Source: Pseudobutyrivibrio ruminis (lineage in GTDB: Bacteria > Bacillota > Clostridia > Lachnospirales > Lachnospiraceae). From it: a stretch of DNA of 33,304 nucleotides. Below the pieces are notes generated by a model. That model saw nothing but the letters and a program-made list of their open reading frames with translations. It was not told the origin of the DNA and searched no databases. Positions within the stretch are counted from its first letter, which is position 1. The number at the start of each line of letters is the position of its first letter. Shown piece after piece: positions 7,482-17,100 of the stretch. The stretch lies in assembly GCA_015057305.1 (NCBI GenBank), contig SVES01000036.1, positions 1-33,304 of the forward strand, given 5' to 3'. Both the position numbers and the translations under genes were made by a program.

Positions 7482-10031
7482 ATGAAGTTACAGTTCTACA
7501 AAAAAGGTATACCTACTAGAATTATCAAAAGAGCGGGCATTTTACTTGCTGTTTTTTTAGTTTCTGTAGTGGTATTTGAAATACTTACAAATATTACTGA
7601 AACCAAGGAGGTTGCAACTCAGGCTTCCCCTACATTGCCCCTTGTTTCTATTAATTACCTGGATGATGCATGCACAGAGCTCCACGGTTATGTTAATGAA
7701 ATGGACCCGGCCTATATGCGTGATGCAATTATTCCTTTGGATTCAGAGCGCACAGTTTCATTATCTATAGATGCCAAGAATTTTGATGTGGACAAGGTTT
7801 CCTACGAAATCCGCTCATTAGATACACAAAGAAATATTTCTAACAATGACCTGGATTTCGATTCTAACGACGGAATTATTACAGCAAGCTTTCAGGCGGA
7901 AAACCTTATTGAAAAAAATGAAGAATATTTGCTTGTAATAACCCTCACCAGCGGTTCTAAAGAAATATATTATTACACTAGAATCATGCAGCCTGATGGC
8001 TGTAACGAGGAAGAGATTCTTGATTTTGCTCAGTTCTTCCACAATACTGCTCTCTCTGAGGATGCCACCGATTTGGCAACCTACATTGAGCCTAATTCCA
8101 CCGAAAGTCAGGATTTAAGCCACGTAACCATTAATTCCAACCTTTCGTTGATTTCTTATGGCAATTTTGATGGTACTCAAGTAGGAACTGAAAGAGTTGC
8201 CCTTACAGATATCAGCACAAACTACGTCAGTCTGACTCTGTCTTATCTCCTTACCAGAGATAACTTTGGCAAGCCTGAATACTACACCTGCTCTGAAGAT
8301 TTTCGTATCAGATACACTTCAGACAGAATATATTTGCTTTCCTACGATAGAACAATGGAACAGATTCTTGATGAAAATTCTGTCTCCTTTACTGACAACA
8401 TCCTAAACATTGGCATTACTGATTCTGATTTACAGTATCTTTCAAATGAGACTGGCACTATTGTTTCCTTCGTACAAAATGGGTCTCTTTATGAATATGA
8501 TCAAACAGCCAGAAGCCTTAAGCAGATTTTCAGCTTTGTAGATAATCCTGAGGATACACGTTCCATCTACAATCAGCATCAGATTCTTCTATTAAATATA
8601 GATGAGTCTGGAACAATGGACTACGTGGTCTATGGTTACATGAATTCTGGAAATCATGAGGGTGAATGTGGTATTAATCTTTACCATTATGATGCAATTG
8701 AGGATATTTCCACCGAACAGGTTTTCATTGATTCAACGAGCTCATATCAAATATTGAACGCTAATTTTTCTGAGCTTCTCTATGAAACTGCAGACAATGA
8801 ATTCTACATAATGGTCAACGGAACCTTGCTATATATGTCATTAAATGAGTTGACTACAAATGAATTATTGACTGGCCTAGACAATGATCAGTATGCCGTT
8901 TCTAGCTCAAGAAGATTTTTAGCTTGGATGGATCAGGAAACTATGTCTGATTCAATCCACATTATGGATTTGGAAAATGGTACTTCCTTTGACATTACTG
9001 CGGATTCCGGCCAGCTACTTAGACCTCTGGCATTTATGGATGATGATTTAATATATGGCACCCTTCGTGAGAGTGATATCACTACAGATGGTGCCGGTTC
9101 CACCGTTTATCCAATGTACAAGCTGACTATTGCCGATATTTCCTCTGGAGACAGCCGTGATTTAATGAGCTATCAAAAGTCTGGCTACTATATTACAGAT
9201 GTGTCTATCGAATCATATACTATTTATTTGGATAGAATTCAAATCGACGGCGAAGGTATTATTACCGCAGCAGAAAGTGACACTATAAAGAATAGTGCTG
9301 GTGAGCAAAATAAGGCTGTTGACGTTAGCATTGGCTCCGATGATGTAAAGCAGGAGATTGTCAATTTAACCATGGCTCCTCTTGATGAGGACGAAAAGCT
9401 AGGCAATGTTAATTTCGATATTACTGGAATCGTACTTGCGGATAGCAGCAGAAGCGTGTCTGTGGCATCAGCTACAAGCTCTACGCAGTACTATGTATAC
9501 GTTGGAAGCTCCGTAGACCTTGCCACAGATGATTTGATTTCCGCTATTAATATTGCAGATCAAAAAATGGGAATTGTGCTTGATAATACCCCTAAATATA
9601 TATGGAAGCGTGGTAGAAAATCTTATCAAAATGCTATTTCAGGCATTGCAGTTGGCTCCAGCGATTCAGAGGCTTCTGGGTCAGCCAGGGCACTTTCAGC
9701 TATGCTTGTTCAAGCAGGAGAGAACGTACAGGTTCACACCCTACTCGAATCAGGTGAGACGCCTATTTCTATTTTGACAAAGACTTTGAAGGATTACGAT
9801 ATCTTAGATTTGACTGGAGCAACCCTTGACCAGGTTCTATATTATGTAAGCCAAGGCACCCCTGTATATGCCTACACTGGCGAAGATACCGCCGTGTTAA
9901 TCATAGGATATGATGCAAGCTCTATCACATACTTTGACCCTATGACTAGCAAGAACAGTAAAATGGGATTGAGTGAAGCCAGTGAATACTTTAGCTCCTT
10001 TGGAAACGTATTTGTATCATATATAGAATAA
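7482..10031 (+). CDS. Membrane-anchored secreted protein with a degenerate C39-like domain
   Basis: An 849-residue protein with one N-terminal membrane anchor (about 18-35) after basic residues, so most of it is outside the cell. The middle (about 200-600) is rich in short beta-strand segments with turn Asp/Asn/Gly residues and may form a beta-propeller; this is weak inference. The last 120-130 residues resemble a C39-like (papain-fold) peptidase domain, including the pattern VLIIGYDASSITYFDP near 801-816. The Cys expected near GxARALSAML is Ser734, no Cys occurs in the domain, and the His normally before the GYD strand is Thr803-Ala. It is therefore probably a non-catalytic binding domain. 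The ribosome binding site is weak (AAGCGAGA). The neighbouring divergent LTA-synthase-like gene suggests an envelope role. Confidence 0.65.
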   Translation: MKLQFYKKGIPTRIIKRAGILLAVFLVSVVVFEILTNITETKEVATQASPTLPLVSINYLDDACTELHGYVNEMDPAYMRDAIIPLDSERTVSLSIDAKNFDVDKVSYEIRSLDTQRNISNNDLDFDSNDGIITASFQAENLIEKNEEYLLVITLTSGSKEIYYYTRIMQPDGCNEEEILDFAQFFHNTALSEDATDLATYIEPNSTESQDLSHVTINSNLSLISYGNFDGTQVGTERVALTDISTNYVSLTLSYLLTRDNFGKPEYYTCSEDFRIRYTSDRIYLLSYDRTMEQILDENSVSFTDNILNIGITDSDLQYLSNETGTIVSFVQNGSLYEYDQTARSLKQIFSFVDNPEDTRSIYNQHQILLLNIDESGTMDYVVYGYMNSGNHEGECGINLYHYDAIEDISTEQVFIDSTSSYQILNANFSELLYETADNEFYIMVNGTLLYMSLNELTTNELLTGLDNDQYAVSSSRRFLAWMDQETMSDSIHIMDLENGTSFDITADSGQLLRPLAFMDDDLIYGTLRESDITTDGAGSTVYPMYKLTIADISSGDSRDLMSYQKSGYYITDVSIESYTIYLDRIQIDGEGIITAAESDTIKNSAGEQNKAVDVSIGSDDVKQEIVNLTMAPLDEDEKLGNVNFDITGIVLADSSRSVSVASATSSTQYYVYVGSSVDLATDDLISAINIADQKMGIVLDNTPKYIWKRGRKSYQNAISGIAVGSSDSEASGSARALSAMLVQAGENVQVHTLLESGETPISILTKTLKDYDILDLTGATLDQVLYYVSQGTPVYAYTGEDTAVLIIGYDASSITYFDPMTSKNSKMGLSEASEYFSSFGNVFVSYIE

Positions 10032-10033
10032 AC

Positions 10034-10180
10034 TAAGCCCCTAGTATAGTCTTAGTTGCCAGTTACGACTACAAGCCTAATGATTTCTTCGCTTCACTAG
10101 AATGTGAAGCTTGAGAAATATTAGAGCTTGCAGTCTACTGGCTCCTAGACTCTACTAGAGGCTTTTTCTTACTAGTCTCT
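10034..10180 (+). terminator. Long imperfect hairpin with T tracts
   Basis: The left arm (10034-10097) and right arm (10104-10164) are complementary over roughly 60 nt with scattered mismatches, closing on GCTTCAC - TAGAAT - GTGAAGC (10091-10110). T tracts follow on the plus strand (10162-10167 and 10180-10185). It lies between convergent genes: the 849-residue gene ends at 10031 and the YhhN-like gene ends at 10183. Termination of the plus-strand gene is the simplest role. Its length is unusual, so a structured RNA or a degenerate miniature inverted-repeat element are alternatives. Confidence 0.55.
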
Positions 10181-10182
10181 TT

Positions 10183-10839
10183 TTATAAACTATATATGAA
10201 TAACAATATCGCTACGTAGTAGGTTGCCAGGTTTATGTAATGGATTAGGCGTTTGCTGCTGCGATTTCTAAAATGATAGAAATATAGGAAAAGAATTGTA
10301 AAATCACTAAGGAAGAATAGTATCCCTGCTACGCCTAATAAAGGTAATCCATTTAGTCCACATTCTAGCGCTTTAAGGGTCATAGTGGACACAAAGTAGC
10401 AATAGATGATGCATGGGATAAATAAGCTTCCCATATGCAAATGGCACCATTTTTGCATGGCCACAAGCAATAGGCATGGAACCAGTGGCAATATATACAC
10501 CAATACATTTGTTTTATCCGTTATGCGACACATATAGTTTAATAGTCCTACATGCCCCAGCATAAAAGCTATAATTCCTATTGCCATAAACTGCTTTCGT
10601 AAATAGGTATTATAAAGACCCATCAGCAAATCGCCTACAAAGCAGGCTAAAAGCGCCCATATCAATAGTCCCAGCTTTTCACTGAAAAACTGATTAATGC
10701 CAAGGATAATCAAAAAGGAGATGCTACACACCACCTTTAAAGGGACATAGTATCTCCTTGAAAATCTATTATCACATACAGCAAATAATGCAATTATTAG
10801 TGCTACATAAATAATAGTTTCTAATATCATATTTTCCAC
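10183..10839 (-). CDS. YhhN family membrane protein (lysoplasmalogenase-like)
   Basis: A 218-residue protein with about eight hydrophobic segments. It shows the YhhN/TMEM86 pattern: an early acidic helix (CFVGDLLMG), the FMLGHVGLLNY segment, a second Asp in LFFLSDFTILF and a C-terminal ATYYVAILLF helix. Characterised family members hydrolyse the vinyl-ether bond of lysoplasmalogens; plasmalogens do occur in anaerobic Clostridia. The activity in this organism is inferred. It starts 5 bases after the stop of the TPKTA surface-protein gene, so the two are probably cotranscribed with the sortase. Its ribosome binding site, GGGTGG, is unusual and resembles that of the upstream gene. Confidence 0.75.
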   Translation of the reverse strand: MENMILETIIYVALIIALFAVCDNRFSRRYYVPLKVVCSISFLIILGINQFFSEKLGLLIWALLACFVGDLLMGLYNTYLRKQFMAIGIIAFMLGHVGLLNYMCRITDKTNVLVYILPLVPCLLLVAMQKWCHLHMGSLFIPCIIYCYFVSTMTLKALECGLNGLPLLGVAGILFFLSDFTILFLYFYHFRNRSSKRLIHYINLATYYVAILLFIYSL

Positions 10840-10844
10840 CCAAT

Positions 10845-12785
10845 CTATTCTTCATCCATTTCCCCTGCGAGAATAGCTTCAAGCTTCTTCTGCTTGCTCA
10901 TCATTATAGAGCCTGCTCCAAGCAAGAAAATTGCTAGACAAAGTAAATATCTGGTATCAAATCCATCAGCTGTCTTTGGAGTTGTATCCTTAACATGTCC
11001 TGATGAGATTGTGCCGTCGCTGCTAACCTTGTAGGTAACAGTTGTTGTTGTCTTTGTTGCTGCTGCAGCGGTAATCTTTAGACCGGTAACTGCATAACCG
11101 TCTATATACTGGAACTGCACCGCATGGTCACCTACTGCTAGGTTTGCCACATAGTCTTTTGTAAGATTAAGGATAGTAGAACCAGATTCAATAGTATAGT
11201 TTTCTCTAGGAATGATATTTCCATCCATCATTATATACGCAAGCTTTTCAACTGGACCATCGCAAACGATGCGCACTGGACCATTTGTCTGTGGAACTAC
11301 CTGGCTGGCACCTTCAATGATATGATATGCATTATTTAGCTTTGCAACATCTGCAACAGTTGTTGCTGTGCCTGGTGCAGCTGTAGCTGCAGAACCTGAG
11401 CTGCTTGAAGAAGAACTACCACCTGATGAGCCTCCGCTAGAGGAACCACCGCCTGAGGATGAACCGCCGCCACCTGAGCTTCCACCACCACCTGGTGTAG
11501 GAGTTGGGGTAGGTGTAGGTGTAGTAGTCTTTTTATATGTGAAATAAACATCCTGACTAGCTACATTTGTAACAGTATAAGAGGTAATATCGCCAAAAAT
11601 CTCATAGCCAGATGGAGCAGTAGGTGTTATTACATAATTTTCTATGTAATCTCCAGATAAATCATCATTTTGTGTAGGACCACTAATTACTGTTGTACCA
11701 TTTGATTCATATAAGGTTTCGTATACTCTTACCTCGTAGGTTGGTGCATCTTCATCTGCTGCATAGTTGAATATTACTGTCTGGTCGCTTGCTGCAATTA
11801 CTGTGTATGTTGTAGCGTCAAATATTGTATATCCATCTATCGTTCTAGCAGCTATTGTCGCTCCTACTGCATAGTTACCTGATAAACTTGTATTCTCTGT
11901 TGGGCCACTTATCACCGTTGTTTTATCACTATCGTAAAATGTTTCATAAACTGTAACTTCATATGTTGTTTCATCTGTATTTCCAGATTCACCCAATATC
12001 ACAGTTACTTCCTGGTCTAGATAATCAAAATAGTTAAGTATGTTTGTAACAGCAGCTCTGCTAGTCTGATTTGGTATATAAACCATCAAGCCATCATTTG
12101 GCCATGATGATTGTGATCCGATAGTTACATCCCCACCAAGAAATGTTAGTGTTGAAACATTACTATTATCAAAAGCTCCTGATTCAATCGTTGTAACGCT
12201 AGCAGGAACCGAAAAGCTTGTTAAAGATGATGGCACACTAACAAGTGTTGTCATTGAACTATCTGTATAAACTGCCCCTGTAGATTCATCTGTGTAATTA
12301 CCATCTGAGGTTAACAGTGAATTGGACATTAAAGACATTGTGCTTTTTAGCTTTTTTGTATTAAGTATATCTTCATCATCTGCAGTATCTGCGTCTGATT
12401 CTTCCTCATCAGTTTCCACCGTAGTTTCTGTGGTTTCTGTAGTTGTGCCTGTTATTGCGCCGGTTGTATTTTCTCCTGTCGTGGTAGTAGCACCTGTTGT
12501 ACTGCCTGTGGTTTCGCCAGCTGTCTCAGTACCAGTAGATGCTCCACCCTCAGTCGTAGCATCTGTAGTAGTTCCGCCACTTAAATTTTCTTTAGTACCT
12601 GTTGAACTTGTGTCATCAGAAGATGTTGTCTCTACAGTAGTCTCTGTAGTTACTTCCTCTTCTCCCTCTGCACTAGATGTTGTGCCTCCAAAGAAGGTCA
12701 CCCCTGTAAGAATTATAGATGCGCTTATAAGAATACATCCTGTTTTTTTCAAAAATCCCTTTTTCATCTTTGCCATAGCATCCAC
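10845..12785 (-). CDS. Sortase-anchored surface protein with LRR and MucBP-like repeats
   Basis: A 646-residue secreted protein. It has a signal peptide ending near SSA-E (about residue 39), then a Thr/Glu-rich stretch (42-140). A short BspA-type leucine-rich repeat region follows (about 176-260), then two similar MucBP-like repeats of about 70 residues (274-341 and 349-417). A PTPTP plus Gly/Ser linker (422-466) leads to an Ig-like domain. The C-terminus has a sorting signal TPKTA (602-606), a hydrophobic helix (about 613-630) and SKQKK. The class B sortase gene directly upstream is the obvious partner. The purine site AAAGGGTGG touches the first ATG, so M4 (12776) may be the true start; the signal peptide is intact either way. 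It probably mediates adhesion to mucus or plant polysaccharide, which is inference. Confidence 0.8.
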   Translation of the reverse strand: MDAMAKMKKGFLKKTGCILISASIILTGVTFFGGTTSSAEGEEEVTTETTVETTSSDDTSSTGTKENLSGGTTTDATTEGGASTGTETAGETTGSTTGATTTTGENTTGAITGTTTETTETTVETDEEESDADTADDEDILNTKKLKSTMSLMSNSLLTSDGNYTDESTGAVYTDSSMTTLVSVPSSLTSFSVPASVTTIESGAFDNSNVSTLTFLGGDVTIGSQSSWPNDGLMVYIPNQTSRAAVTNILNYFDYLDQEVTVILGESGNTDETTYEVTVYETFYDSDKTTVISGPTENTSLSGNYAVGATIAARTIDGYTIFDATTYTVIAASDQTVIFNYAADEDAPTYEVRVYETLYESNGTTVISGPTQNDDLSGDYIENYVITPTAPSGYEIFGDITSYTVTNVASQDVYFTYKKTTTPTPTPTPTPGGGGSSGGGGSSSGGGSSSGGSSGGSSSSSSSGSAATAAPGTATTVADVAKLNNAYHIIEGASQVVPQTNGPVRIVCDGPVEKLAYIMMDGNIIPRENYTIESGSTILNLTKDYVANLAVGDHAVQFQYIDGYAVTGLKITAAAATKTTTTVTYKVSSDGTISSGHVKDTTPKTADGFDTRYLLCLAIFLLGAGSIMMSKQKKLEAILAGEMDEE

Positions 12786-12827
12786 CCTTTAAAACCCAAG
12801 TTTATATGCCAAAATTAAGCATTTATA

Positions 12828-14015
12828 TTACTTGACTCGCTTTGCCACCACAAACATCCTGCCATCTTCAGTGTAGGAATTGCAGGTGCTAAGAGTCAAA
12901 ATTTTGTCTGTTGCACTTATATCAATTGTCTCATCGAATACTGATAAACTTTGGATATTGTCTAAAAACTCCTGGAGCTCACTGCCTGTAACAGCATTGA
13001 TAAAATCATAGTATTTGTAGCTGTCATCATCATCATAGCCTACTGCTGATAAGCCAACACCTACAACCTGGTATTCTTGCTCCTCATATAGAGTTTTAAA
13101 TATTATCGTCTTATGCGACTGGTAATAATCATAGTCTAGATATCGCTTTAGCCCACCAAACATAGTCCCTGACCGCATATTGTGACCATATATGATGGTA
13201 TTTGTAGTTGGATTTACTATGTCGCACCGATAATCCACGAATAAAGTACCTGCCGTACTATCATTTCCATAGAAATCCCTTCTCAAATAGTACTCTGGGT
13301 CATTAGGGGTCTGCATCACCGGATAGTTGATATCCGTATCAACGACCTCCAGAATTCCCACAAATTCGTGGTTTTCATTATACAAATCCTGCAAATCAGC
13401 TAAGATTTCTCTATCCTCAGGAGCATAATTTGTATCCCATGGACTAACAATCAAATCCTCTGTTATATCATTAGAAGCTGTTGTTTCTTCCTGTTGATTG
13501 TCACCATTTGAGTTCTCTACAGAATCTATATCGGCACTTTCATTATTTATCTTAACGTTATTTTGTGAATTATTAGTGTCTTGACTTGCAATTTCTTCTT
13601 GTCGCTGGGCAATTTCTTTTGCAATTCGACGGGTCTCTAATACATCTCTGATTTCAACTGTGGCATAGATACCCACAAGAACTACCGCTGTAGCTACGAA
13701 TATCAGGCCTAGACGCCTAGAACTTTTCGCCTTGGTAGCGGCTTCCTCTATGATTTCTCTATCATCAAGAAGTCCTGCTGATTTATTAGCCACTATATCT
13801 GCCACGTGGTCAGTGTACTGCGCACCAATAGGACTATTAAAGGTGATTATACCATCGCGTATATCATTATAAAGACGCAGGGCTACCTCTGGATCTTGGA
13901 TGTCAAGCTCCTCATTGATGCACTCTATTTTCTTTACATCCTCTTGTGCCGCTCTATACTCATAGTAGGTTTCAAACTCGAAGCCACCTATGATGAACCT
14001 TTTCTTTTCTGCCAT
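12828..14015 (-). CDS. Class B sortase with a long cytoplasmic N-terminal extension
   Basis: A 395-residue protein. About 100 soluble residues come first, then one membrane helix (102-120), a Gln/Asn/Glu-rich linker (130-190) and an extracellular sortase domain (195-395). Catalytic residues are clear: H278 (YGHNM), C378 (TLSTC) and R386 (DGRMFVV). The NYPVMQ and YYLRRDFYG segments are typical of class B sortases. These enzymes cut a sorting motif and attach the protein to peptidoglycan; the TPKTA protein 42 bp downstream is the likely substrate. The start is supported by AGGAAG eight bases upstream. The N-terminal cytoplasmic segment is longer than in the Staphylococcus SrtB archetype and contains no domain I recognise; it may bind a partner. 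Confidence 0.85.
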   Translation of the reverse strand: MAEKKRFIIGGFEFETYYEYRAAQEDVKKIECINEELDIQDPEVALRLYNDIRDGIITFNSPIGAQYTDHVADIVANKSAGLLDDREIIEEAATKAKSSRRLGLIFVATAVVLVGIYATVEIRDVLETRRIAKEIAQRQEEIASQDTNNSQNNVKINNESADIDSVENSNGDNQQEETTASNDITEDLIVSPWDTNYAPEDREILADLQDLYNENHEFVGILEVVDTDINYPVMQTPNDPEYYLRRDFYGNDSTAGTLFVDYRCDIVNPTTNTIIYGHNMRSGTMFGGLKRYLDYDYYQSHKTIIFKTLYEEQEYQVVGVGLSAVGYDDDDSYKYYDFINAVTGSELQEFLDNIQSLSVFDETIDISATDKILTLSTCNSYTEDGRMFVVAKRVK

Positions 14016-14055
14016 ACATCATTCTTCCTAAAATGTTACTACTTCTCTAATTTAT

Positions 14056-14084
14056 ATTTTATACGAGTAGGACATTTTTTACAA
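14056..14084 (-). promoter_or_regulatory. Probable promoter of the sortase operon
   Basis: On the minus strand, a TTGTAA box (14079-14084) lies 17 bp before TAAAAT (14056-14061); the overlapping TATAAA (14058-14063) is an alternative -10. The site is downstream of the giant-gene terminator and about 40 bp upstream of the sortase start, where a separate promoter is expected. Confidence 0.4.
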
Positions 14085-14094
14085 TTCACGACGC

Positions 14095-14128
14095 AAAAAA
14101 GCCAAGGGCAATCACAGCCCTTGGCTTT
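14095..14128 (-). terminator. Intrinsic terminator of the giant surface-protein gene
   Basis: On the minus strand, AAAGCCAAGGGC pairs with GCCCTTGGCTTT across a 7-nt loop, and the stem runs straight into six T residues. It lies 12 bases after the stop codon of the 3710-residue gene and separates it from the sortase operon. This is the clearest rho-independent terminator in the window. Confidence 0.85.
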
Positions 14129-14139
14129 CGTCTCAGCAA

Positions 14140-17100
14140 TTATTGTATTGTTACTGGGTCAGACTCAGATTCGTTAACCTGCTCTAGCACTTTATTTACC
14201 AGGGCGTATCCAACGATTCTATAAACGTAGGTCTTACCTGATACTGCGTTTGTGTTAGTGTAGGTTCCTGTTGATCTTGGAATAACTGCACATAGCACCT
14301 CTGTGCCAGTATCAACTTCTGTTCTGTAAATATAGTAGAGCTTTACATTGCCGGTTGTTGGCCAGGTTATTGTGGCTCTGCCAGCTACCGAAGTATCCAC
14401 AGCTAATTTATTCTTAGCTATGCCAGTTGTTAATTCTACACTACTATCAGCACTCTTGATTAGCTCTCCACTAGGTGTAAAGGCATAAGCGTTAGCAACT
14501 ACTCTATACTTTGAGCTGCTTTCCAAATCTGTAAATGTATACTCGCTTGTATCACCCTTTATTCTCTGGATAACCTTATCTTCGTACTCTCCGCTAGAAT
14601 TTAGCTTCTGCAATACGATATCTGTTCCATCAGAGAATAAATCCTTAACCCAAGTAGCTGTAATAGTGTCGCCAGTATCCTCTGCAGAAAGTGCAACAAC
14701 ACTCTGTAGCTGGATGTTATATTCACATGTTCTGCTTCCGCTTATAACATCAACACCATCATGTGCACTAACTACAAACTGACCCTTGCCCATTGTGCCA
14801 TCTTCAGAATAACCACCTTCACTATAGATATAATTTCCATAGTCTACATCATATAATCCTGATGTATTGCTATCTTCGTCGTACAGTGTAAGAGTATATG
14901 GGTCATTTGCCTCTCCAGTCTGTAAATCTGTAGAAGTTATATATACTGTAAATCTTGGTTGTACAGCCCTTCCAGTATATCGCTGTGTCTTTGTGTAATC
15001 AATTTTTACATTGTCTGTATCTGACAATGGATGAGCAAGTATCTCATATGTTGCGGTTACTGTTCCAGACTTGTCCCCGATTGTGTAAGGAATCGTTGCG
15101 GTTACTGTTCCAGGATTTGTAAGGTCTGTAGTTGAGTATGTGATCTCGCCCATTGTAGCCGTTGGTATGCTCAGACCAAAAGCTGGCTCAATAGGATATC
15201 CTGTAAAGTAATAGGTTGGTTCATAATTTGTTGCCCTTACATTATCTGCATCAAACTCTACACCATAAGATATTTCCTTGCTGCCAGACCAGTATGCCGT
15301 TGTCTTGCCAACATATGTTAGCTTTCCATCAGCTACATAATTGCTATCTGAGCTATAAGAAGAATTATCTACCTCATAGTCCACACCAGCTCTAAGTATG
15401 TAAGGATTATCACTGTGAGCATTTTGTGCCGGCAATATCAGATATAATCTTGGGTCACCGTAGGTGATGCCTTTTCCTGTGTACTGCTGTGTAGGAATAT
15501 CTAATACATAGTTTCCTTCTGAATCCTTTGAATAAACACCTGTATCCGCCAGATTTCCGTTGATATAGAAGGTTATTTCCTGTGAGCTTCTATACTTTCC
15601 AATACCTGTAACAACCATTGTACCTTCACCTGGCAGGATATTACTTGCCAGCTTAAAGGTTGTTCCATCATCATTTGTATAGGTCTTTGTCTTGTAGGTT
15701 ACCTCATAATCGATACCTTCATCAAGAATTCGGCTGCCCTTCTTTACAGAGATATAATCTGCAACTGGAATTGTTTTTCCTTCGTTATAATCAAACTGTC
15801 TACTGTCAAAGCCATTTTCAAATTCTACAACGAAGTCACTAACATCATCCTGAAGAATGATATATCTAATCTTAAACTGATTTCCTCCAGCGCTTGACAC
15901 GTAATAATTTCCAGCTGAATCAAAATCTGTTGCAGATGTTGCAGAATTCTGGAAGCTTATTACTACATCACTACAATGAACTCCTTCAAATCCAGTTCCT
16001 GCAAGCTTACCATCTGAATCAAGGTCAAATGTGGTTACTGTGCTAGCAGATGGATACTCAATTGATAAATCCAGTTCCTCATCAATCTGCATTGTTGAGT
16101 TTCCGTTTGAGCCAAGTGTCATGTCGTAAACTGATACACTAGGCTTTACATCATTTCCATCATAGGTTGCATAATAGAAACCAACAAACTTCTGTACATC
16201 CGCTTCATCACTTAAATATGTTTCATAAAGGTTCTCTGTTGCAGTATCTGCAGTAAATCGTTTTACAGCACTACCTGTTACCTTAAATTCAAGTACATTA
16301 TTTCCAGCATCATCTGTTGCATACATACTGTCTTCTGTTGTGTATGGTCCGCCTGTGGCATTGATTGCCTTCCTATCGATTGCATACATCTGAGACATGC
16401 TGCCGCAATAATCGTTGATACCTGTTACAACTACATTCTTCCAGCCTGCATTTATGCATGTATCCTCACTTCCAGATGTGTTGACAAATTCAAGTGTATA
16501 ATCTTTATTTCTTACAAGTGTTTGAGTACCATTCTTAACTACAACTGTCGGCTTTTGAGTCTCACCATTATATGTATAATGCCATCTTGCTTTTTCTTCA
16601 CTAGGATTATCATATTCTGCAAGATATGTATATGGTGTCTCAACTCCAGTTACCTTATATGTAATTGTAAGTCCCATATTATTAATGTTCTTACCTACAT
16701 TAAACGGTATTGTAATAGAGCCAGTGTAGTCTCCAATACCAGTAATTGTTACGGCTGGTGATGTAGATGCTACTGTTGCATGCTCTGTAGCCGCTCCATC
16801 CTTGTTCCATGCAGCTGTACCAGCACTGCTTGCATTTGTAACTGAAAGCTCAAAATCCTGACCATTTATCAACTCGCGACCTAATGTAACACCATCACTC
16901 TTATATGCCTCAGTATCAATAATACTTACTGCAGGTATATTGGTTGAAGATACGGTCTCTACGTCAGGTACTTTAATCTGTAGTGAATCTCCATCCTTTC
17001 CACCGATTGTGTAGTAACCAGGTGTTGTGTCACTATCTGCATCATAAAGATCTGACTTGTACTCCCATGTACCAATCTTTGCATACTCTGTTGTGTAGTA

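Noticed and set aside
12322-12792. 156-codon Val/Ser-rich plus-strand frame opposite the TPKTA protein
   Set aside because: It is the antisense image of the Thr-rich region of the surface protein and has no ribosome binding site.
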